Source of the DNA: Actinomycetota bacterium
GTDB lineage: Bacteria; Actinomycetota; Actinomycetes; S36-B12; UBA10799
DNA: 9,643 bases
Direction of reading: 5' to 3'
Assembly (NCBI GenBank): GCA_030837445.1
Contig: JAUPKM010000512.1
Coordinates: forward strand, 1 to 9,643
Of this stretch, positions 4,870 through 9,643 are shown in pieces. A program made the position numbers and the translations under genes. The notes below the pieces were generated by a model, which saw nothing but the letters and a program-made list of their open reading frames with translations, was not told where the DNA came from and made no database searches. Position 1 is the stretch's first letter. Every line of letters starts with the position of its first letter.

Positions 4870-6687
4870 CAGCCGTCCGTCTTCGATCTCGACCACCTCG
4901 TCGCAACCGACCAGGTCCTGCTCGCGATGGGTGATCACGAGCGTCGCCTTGTCTGCGGTCGCCACCCGTAGATCCGCCATCAGCCGGTCGGCGGTCGGCC
5001 CGTCCAGGTGCTCGGTCGGCTCATCGAGCAGCAGCACCTCGAAATCTGCCAGCAGCGCCCGGGCCAGGGCGATCCGCTGCCGCTGGCCGCCCGACAGTGC
5101 GGCCCCGTGCGCCCCGACCGGCGTTTCCAACCCCGACGGCAGATTCCGCACCCAATCGCCGAGGCGCGCGGCGTCGAGGGCGGCCAGGACCTCCTCATCG
5201 GTCGCCGAACGTCGGGCCAGCCGCACGTTCTCGCCAATCGTGTTGTCGAAGATGTGGGCATCCTGGCCGCATGATCCGATGATCGTCCGGACCTGATCCG
5301 AGTCCGCGTCCCGGAGTTCCACCTCACCGAGTCGGATCGAGCCGCGGTAGTCGAGGAACCGATCCAACACCGCAGCCACGGTGCTCTTGCCGGACCCGCT
5401 GGGTCCGATCAGCGCCGTCCGGCGACCTGGCGTGAGACGCAGCGAGATGTCGGAGATCGCGTCGTCCGGCCCATCCGGGTAGGCGGCACTGACCCCGGCA
5501 ACCACCACCTCGCGCTGCCGCCCGTTGCGCGCCGGTGGGGCGTCGGCAGCTGCCGGTCCGGGGTCGCCGGTCGCCGCTCCGGGGTCGCCGATCGCCACTC
5601 CGGGGGCGCCGGTTGCCGGCGCGGCCGAAGGCTCCGACCCCGCCACGCCAATCGGCAGCGGGACCGGATGCTGCGCTTCGTGCACGGCCGGCGGCGCATC
5701 GGTCAGCGCGAAGACGCGCGTCGCCGCCTGCCGCACGCTGACCAGCGCCAGTGCGGCGGTCGGCATCGCCAACACAGCCTCGAAGGCAGCCAGCGGCAGT
5801 AGCACCACCACCGCCAGATTCACTCCGGCGAGTTCGCCGCTTCGGACCGCCGGCACCGCGACCAGCACCGCACCCACCACCGCCGCGCCGGTTGCGAGCG
5901 CCCCCAACCCTGCGGCCAACCCCGCGGCACCCGAATTCCGCTTCTCCGCGGCTGTCAGCGCGTCATCGGTCTCGGCGACCTGCGCCAGTACCCGATCGCG
6001 CGCACCACAGGAGGCGATGTCCGCAGAGGCGGCCAGGACATCGACGACCTCCGCCGCCAGCAGTCCCTTCGCCGGTGCCACCCGGCGCGACGATGCCGCG
6101 CCGAACCGGGTCACGAGCCACGGCACCACCAGCCCGCCGACCAGCAGCGCCAACGCCAGAATCGCCCCGGCGGCCGGTAGCAGCCAGACGGCCAGTGCCA
6201 CCGAGGCCGACCCGACCAGGAAGCCGGCGACGCTCGGCACGATGACCCGCAGCGCCAGGTCTTGGACGGCGTCGACATCGTTGACGCTGCGGCTCAGTAG
6301 ATCGCCGCGACGGTAGGGCCGCAGTGCGACCGGCCCGTTGGCTGCCAACCGCGCGTAGATCGCGACCCGCAGATCGGTCAACGTCCGGAACGCAGCGTCG
6401 TGGCTGACGATCCGCTCGCTGTAGCGGAAGACGGCGCGGCCGAGACCGAACGCACGGACGGCGACAATTGCCACCTCCAGCGTCAGGATCGGCGGTTGCT
6501 GGGAGGCCCGCGAAATCAGCCAGGCACTGACCGCCAGCAGCCCGACGCTCGACCCGATGGCCATCGCGCCGAGCACGCACGCCAGCAAAAGCCTGCCGCT
6601 CACCGGTCGGGCCAGCCGCAGCAGCCGCCGGATAGGGCTGCCGCCAGCCACCGGCGCGGCGTCCACGACGATCGGACCCGCGGTCAT
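4840..6687 (-). CDS. cydC: ABC half-transporter CydC (cytochrome bd assembly, thiol export)
   Basis: 615-residue inner-membrane half-transporter: an N-terminal six-helix domain (about residues 20-320) and a C-terminal ATPase domain (about 395-605). With CydD it forms a heterodimer that in E. coli exports cysteine and glutathione and is needed for cytochrome bd maturation; in an organism with mycothiol the physiological substrate is open. Seen directly are the CydC-type sequence SAWLISRASQQPP...VRAFGLGRAVFRYSERIVSH, Walker A GPSGSGKST (428-436), signature LSGGQ (531-535), Walker B VLLLDEP with Asp555/Glu556, and switch His587. All ATPase motifs are intact. A linker of about 70 residues, rich in Ala, Gly and Pro, sits between the domains and contains three copies of a 7-residue repeat. 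The ATG overlaps the cydD stop (ATGA), so translation is probably coupled. The stop lies inside the 3' end of the convergent mycothiol-dependent enzyme gene. Confidence 0.93.
   Translation of the reverse strand: MTAGPIVVDAAPVAGGSPIRRLLRLARPVSGRLLLACVLGAMAIGSSVGLLAVSAWLISRASQQPPILTLEVAIVAVRAFGLGRAVFRYSERIVSHDAAFRTLTDLRVAIYARLAANGPVALRPYRRGDLLSRSVNDVDAVQDLALRVIVPSVAGFLVGSASVALAVWLLPAAGAILALALLVGGLVVPWLVTRFGAASSRRVAPAKGLLAAEVVDVLAASADIASCGARDRVLAQVAETDDALTAAEKRNSGAAGLAAGLGALATGAAVVGAVLVAVPAVRSGELAGVNLAVVVLLPLAAFEAVLAMPTAALALVSVRQAATRVFALTDAPPAVHEAQHPVPLPIGVAGSEPSAAPATGAPGVAIGDPGAATGDPGPAAADAPPARNGRQREVVVAGVSAAYPDGPDDAISDISLRLTPGRRTALIGPSGSGKSTVAAVLDRFLDYRGSIRLGEVELRDADSDQVRTIIGSCGQDAHIFDNTIGENVRLARRSATDEEVLAALDAARLGDWVRNLPSGLETPVGAHGAALSGGQRQRIALARALLADFEVLLLDEPTEHLDGPTADRLMADLRVATADKATLVITHREQDLVGCDEVVEIEDGRLSGRDGEVGQ
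5557..5619 (-). repeat. Three tandem 21-bp units in the CydC inter-domain linker
   Basis: Units at 5557-5577, 5578-5598 and 5599-5619 are near-identical and each encodes seven residues of the VAIGDPG / AATGDPG type (residues 357-377). Being a multiple of three, the array can expand or shrink without breaking the frame. It falls outside both the membrane domain and the ATPase core. Confidence 0.75.
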
Positions 6688-8459
6688 GCCCGCACCGCCG
6701 AGCTTCCGCCGCCGGGGCCTGGCTCCGAGGCTGGCTCCGGCGCCGCCTCCACGGCTGGCCCCGGCGCCTGGTCCACGCCGGACTCCGAGGCCGCCTCCGG
6801 CGCGGACTCCGAGGCTGGCTCCGGCAGCACGATCACGACATCCGCGATCTCGAGCAGCGCCGGTCGATGGGCGACCACCACAACCGTGCGGGGCTTCGGG
6901 TCAGCTACCAGATTCGCCAGCGCGGCGGCCTCGGTGGCCGCATCCAGCGCAGCGGTCGGCTCGTCGAGCAGTAGCAGCGGGCAGTCCCGAAGCAGCGCCC
7001 GAGCCAGCGCCACCCGGCGGGTCTGACCGGCGGACAGTCCCCGGCCGGCCTCCCCCACGACATTGTCCAACCCCGCCGGCAGCGACGCCGCCAGCCCATC
7101 GGCACCCGCCGCCGCCAGCGCCGCCAGGATCTGCTCGTCGGTGGCGTCCGGTCGGCCGAGGGCCACGTTCTCTCGCAGACTTCGGGTCAATAACTTCGGC
7201 ACCTGTGGTACGTAACCGACGACACCCCGCCACGCATCAAGGTCGAACTCCGCCAAGTCCTCACCCGCGATGAGGATTCCACCAGCCGTCGGTGCAACGA
7301 AGCCCATCAGCACCCCGAGCAGGGTGCTTTTGCCACAGCCCGAAGGCCCGGTAATCGCCGTGATCACGCCGGGGCGGATCTCCAACGACACCCCCGCCAG
7401 CGCCGGTACCGGCCGATCCGGATACACCACCGACAGGTCCTCGACGACCAACGGCGACCGTGCCGGGTCGGGCACGTCAGTCCGACTGCCGCGCGCGGGC
7501 GCCGGCGTCTCGAGGATGTCGAGCACCCGCTCGGCGGCTCCCAGACCCTCGGCCGCGGCATGGAAATTCGCCCCGACCATCCGCAGCGGCAGGTAGACCT
7601 CCGGCGCGAGGATCAGCACCACAAGTCCGGCGCGGAGGGTGAAGCCACCGCCCCCCACCAGTCGCAGCCCGATCCCGACAGCGATCATCGCCACCGACAG
7701 GGTCGCCAGCAATTCCAACACCAGCGAGGACAGGAACGAGACCCGCAACACCTTCATCGTGGCCAGGCGATACTGGTCGCCGATCCGGCGGATGCTCGCC
7801 GCCTGCGCCTTGGCCCGGCCGAAGATGGCCAGCGTCGGCAGCCCTGCCACGACATCGAGGAAGTGCCCGCTCAACACGCCCAACGTCCGCCATTGCCGAT
7901 CCACCCGACTCTGGGTGAACCGCCCGACCAGGATCATGAACACCGGGATCAGCGGCAACGTCAGCGCGACGATCAGCGCACTGAGCAGGTCCTGGCTGAG
8001 GATCGCGACGCCGCCGATGATCGGCACCGTCACGGCCAGCACCAACATCGGCAGATAGCGCGCGAAATACGCATCAAGCCCGTCGATTCCGCGGGTCGCC
8101 AACGTGGCGAGCTCGCCCGACCCCCGACCGGCCAACCACCCGGGACCGAGATCCAAGGTATGCGCCAACAGGCCCTGCCGCAACTGGTTCTTGGCCTTCG
8201 CACCGGCCCGGTGGGCGACGACCTCCGCTAGGTACAGCAGCCCAGCCCGAGCCACAATCACCGCGGCCAGCAGTACCAACACCGGCTGCAGTTGGGCCAG
8301 GCCCAGGCCTTCCTGGAAGGCACCGGTGATGATGTCGGCCAGCGCGAACGCCTGGATCACGACCAACCCGGCCACCGCCGAACCGATCACCACGCAGGCG
8401 ATCAGGAACCCGCGGGTCGCCTCCGCGTAGCGCAGCAGTCGAGGGTCAAGTGGTCGCAC
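6684..8459 (-). CDS. cydD: ABC half-transporter CydD (cytochrome bd assembly, thiol export)
   Basis: 591-residue partner of CydC. The membrane domain covers about residues 15-315 and includes the CydD-typical GIDGLDAYFARYLP and LIPVFMILVGRFTQ regions. The ATPase domain follows with Walker A GPSGCGKST (371-379), Q-loop YVPQ (416-419), signature LSAGQ (475-479; Ala for the usual second Gly, not rare in CydD), Walker B LLLLDEP with Asp499/Glu500 and His531. After the ATPase domain there is an unusual tail of about 46 residues (from 546) rich in Pro, Glu, Ala and Ser, containing PEPASE twice. The start is a GTG at 8459. Its upstream TAGCGT hexamer and the absence of a Shine-Dalgarno suggest a leaderless transcript, in addition to possible read-through from cydB, 30 nt upstream. 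It overlaps cydC by 4 bp. Confidence 0.93.
   Translation of the reverse strand: MRPLDPRLLRYAEATRGFLIACVVIGSAVAGLVVIQAFALADIITGAFQEGLGLAQLQPVLVLLAAVIVARAGLLYLAEVVAHRAGAKAKNQLRQGLLAHTLDLGPGWLAGRGSGELATLATRGIDGLDAYFARYLPMLVLAVTVPIIGGVAILSQDLLSALIVALTLPLIPVFMILVGRFTQSRVDRQWRTLGVLSGHFLDVVAGLPTLAIFGRAKAQAASIRRIGDQYRLATMKVLRVSFLSSLVLELLATLSVAMIAVGIGLRLVGGGGFTLRAGLVVLILAPEVYLPLRMVGANFHAAAEGLGAAERVLDILETPAPARGSRTDVPDPARSPLVVEDLSVVYPDRPVPALAGVSLEIRPGVITAITGPSGCGKSTLLGVLMGFVAPTAGGILIAGEDLAEFDLDAWRGVVGYVPQVPKLLTRSLRENVALGRPDATDEQILAALAAAGADGLAASLPAGLDNVVGEAGRGLSAGQTRRVALARALLRDCPLLLLDEPTAALDAATEAAALANLVADPKPRTVVVVAHRPALLEIADVVIVLPEPASESAPEAASESGVDQAPGPAVEAAPEPASEPGPGGGSSAVRA
6723..6825 (-). repeat. In-frame direct repeat in the CydD C-terminal tail
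   Basis: A 19-bp sequence at 6723-6741 recurs exactly at 6807-6825, 84 bp (28 codons) apart, with further degenerate copies of the gactccgaggc type between. It encodes the two PEPASE segments of the tail. The whole stretch reads as a slipped, simple-sequence region. Confidence 0.65.
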
Positions 8460-8465
8460 GGAGCC

Positions 8466-8471
8466 ACGCTA
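8466..8471 (-). promoter_or_regulatory. -10 hexamer of a probable leaderless cydD transcript
   Basis: On the minus strand TAGCGT (8471-8466) is followed by GGCTCC and then the GTG start at 8459. The 6-nt spacing places transcription start at the GTG. No TTG-type -35 is visible at 16-18 bp. It lies within the 30-nt gap between cydB and cydD. Confidence 0.45.
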
Positions 8472-8489
8472 CAAGGCAAGCAGAGTCGC

Positions 8490-9560
8490 TCAGGATACCT
8501 TCGACACCTCGTGCGGCAGGTCCAATGAACCCTCGGACGGGTCCGGAATCTGCGACGGCGACACTCGCTTGCGGAACACCCAGTACGTCCAGCCCTGGTA
8601 GAGCAGGACGATCGGGGTGAAGATGACTGCCACCCAGGTCATGATCGTCAGGGTGTACGGCGTGGAGGACGCATTCGTAACCGTCAGCGAGAACTGCGAA
8701 CCGACCGTGGACGGCATCACATTCGGGTACAGCACGCAGAACAGGAATGCAACGGCGCCCGCCAACGTGATGGCCGAGAAGATGAACGACCAGCCCTCCC
8801 GCTTCTTATAGTTCATCGCCAGACCGGCCAGCCAACAGACGGCCGCCACCGCCACCAACGCCCAGGTCCACGCCTTGGTGGAGTAGGCGAGCTGCGTCCA
8901 CAGCAGGAACACCACGGCAAGCACGGTCGCCACCAGGCCGGCCTTGGTCGCCATCGCATTCGCCCGGGTGCGGATCTCCCCGTCCGTCTTCAGCGTCAGG
9001 AACACCGCCCCGTGGGTGAGGAACAGGGTCAAGGTGGTGAGCCCGCCAACTAGGGCGTAGGGGTTCAGTAGCGCCCAGAAGCCGCCGGTGTAGGTGACGA
9101 ACGGGGCAACGTCCCCAGCCCCGGTCGGAGTGAGCTGCACCCCACGGACGAGGTTCGCGAACGCGACCCCCCACAGCAACGCCGGCACCAGCGATCCGAT
9201 GAAGATCGCAATGTCCCAGTTGCGTCGCCACGTCAGCGAGGACCGCTTGCTGCGGTACTCGAACGCGACGCCGCGAATGATCAGGGCGATCAGGATGATG
9301 AACAGCGGAATGTAGAACCCGGAGAACATCACCGCGTACCACTCCGGGAACGCCGCGAAGGTAGCGCCGCCGGCGACCAGCAACCAGACTTCGTTACCGT
9401 CCCAGACCGGACCGAGGGTGGTGACGATCGTGCGCCGCTCGGCCTCATTCTTGCCCAGGACCGGCAGCAGCATTCCGACGCCGAAGTCGAAACCTTCGAG
9501 CACGAAGTAGCCGATCCAGAGGACGGCGATCAGGATGATCCAGACTGTCGTGAGTTCCAT
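8490..9560 (-). CDS. cydB: Cytochrome bd quinol oxidase subunit II (CydB)
   Basis: 356-residue integral membrane subunit of cytochrome bd, the high-affinity terminal oxidase that reduces oxygen to water with electrons from menaquinol or ubiquinol and keeps respiration going at low oxygen or under nitric oxide and sulfide stress. About nine membrane helices are apparent. Diagnostic motifs are LEGFDFGVG (21-29), GPVWDGNEVWL (50-60), RGVAFEYR and GGLTTLTLFLTHGA. Length is normal for actinobacterial CydB. The C-terminus ends in a short charged cytoplasmic tail. The ATG is preceded by GAGGAG (9571-9566) at 5 nt. It follows the cydA stop by 17 nt, so the two are surely co-transcribed and translated at matched levels. 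Confidence 0.95.
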   Translation of the reverse strand: MELTTVWIILIAVLWIGYFVLEGFDFGVGMLLPVLGKNEAERRTIVTTLGPVWDGNEVWLLVAGGATFAAFPEWYAVMFSGFYIPLFIILIALIIRGVAFEYRSKRSSLTWRRNWDIAIFIGSLVPALLWGVAFANLVRGVQLTPTGAGDVAPFVTYTGGFWALLNPYALVGGLTTLTLFLTHGAVFLTLKTDGEIRTRANAMATKAGLVATVLAVVFLLWTQLAYSTKAWTWALVAVAAVCWLAGLAMNYKKREGWSFIFSAITLAGAVAFLFCVLYPNVMPSTVGSQFSLTVTNASSTPYTLTIMTWVAVIFTPIVLLYQGWTYWVFRKRVSPSQIPDPSEGSLDLPHEVSKVS

Positions 9561-9565
9561 CGTGA

Positions 9566-9571
9566 CTCCTC
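9566..9571 (-). promoter_or_regulatory. cydB ribosome binding site
   Basis: GAGGAG on the minus strand, 5 nt before the cydB ATG. It is the strongest Shine-Dalgarno in the window and contrasts with cydD, the nitrilase and the mycothiol-dependent enzyme genes, which lack one. Confidence 0.75.
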
Positions 9572-9577
9572 AGATAC

Positions 9578-9643
9578 CTAGTACGTCACGGTCAGTTGAC
9601 GGTCGGGCTGGTCCGGTTGATAGGGATCCGGATCCACGTCCTC
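9578..9643 (-). CDS. cydA: Cytochrome bd quinol oxidase subunit I (CydA), C-terminal 21 residues only
   Basis: The right edge cuts the gene. In frame to a TAG at 9578-9580 the window encodes EDVDPDPYQPDQPDRQLTVTY. This acidic, proline-rich cytoplasmic tail ending in a short hydrophobic/aromatic stretch is like the CydA C-termini of actinobacteria. The identification rests mainly on its position 17 nt upstream of cydB in the same orientation. The haem-binding and quinol-binding parts lie outside the window. Confidence 0.8.
   Translation of the reverse strand, partial: EDVDPDPYQPDQPDRQLTVTY

Noticed and set aside
5541..5640. Possible CRISPR or regulatory repeat array
   Set aside because: The 21-bp units are contiguous without spacers, in frame with cydC, and encode a heptapeptide repeat.
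5525..6316. 263-codon plus-strand open frame opposite cydC
   Set aside because: Low-complexity Ala/Ser/Thr product, antisense to the CydC membrane domain and linker, with no ribosome binding site of note.
9624..9636. Adjacent GGATCC sequences near the right edge as a cloning scar or vector junction
   Set aside because: They encode Asp-Pro-Asp-Pro in the continuous cydA reading frame, so natural coding sequence explains them.

Overview
The window is chromosomal DNA from a high-GC Gram-positive bacterium of the Actinomycetota. The coding regions are very GC-rich. The best-recognised protein closely resembles mycobacterial FadE5, one gene belongs to the mycothiol-dependent enzyme family, and the cytochrome bd genes are in the order cydA-cydB-cydD-cydC that is common in actinobacteria. 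The genus cannot be fixed from the sequence alone; Mycobacteriales and Propionibacteriales are both plausible. I saw no tRNA, rRNA, CRISPR array, transposase, phage gene or attachment site.

Left part (1-1195). A minus-strand gene running off the left edge encodes an AbiEi-like winged-helix domain joined to a DUF559 (Vsr-like) nuclease domain. It is separated from the divergent fadE5 by a roughly 300 bp regulatory region. That region holds two inverted repeats, a good -10 hexamer and two operator-like palindromes, one upstream of and touching the -10 and one over the predicted transcription start.

Centre (1196-4869, plus strand). fadE5 encodes an acyl-CoA dehydrogenase and is followed by a strong hairpin that probably ends its transcript. 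Next come a nitrilase-superfamily amidohydrolase and a DinB/maleylpyruvate-isomerase-type mycothiol-dependent enzyme. Each of these two genes has its own TAGCNT hexamer 6-7 nt before the start codon, the layout of leaderless actinobacterial transcripts.

Right part (4840-9643, minus strand). This is the cytochrome bd cluster, read right to left: the last 21 codons of cydA, complete cydB, then cydD and cydC, which overlap by 4 bp. CydA and CydB form the high-affinity quinol oxidase. CydD and CydC form the ABC half-transporter pair needed for its assembly. cydD also has a leaderless-type start, so the transporter genes may be transcribed separately from cydAB. The 3' end of cydC overlaps the 3' end of the mycothiol-dependent enzyme gene by 30 bp, tail to tail.

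Most of the window is ordinary core metabolism and respiration. I do not see a clearly new multi-gene system. The points most worth checking are the paired operator sites at fadE5, the recurring leaderless start architecture, the uncharacterised wHTH-nuclease protein, and in-frame tandem repeats expanding soluble parts of CydC, CydD and the nitrilase.
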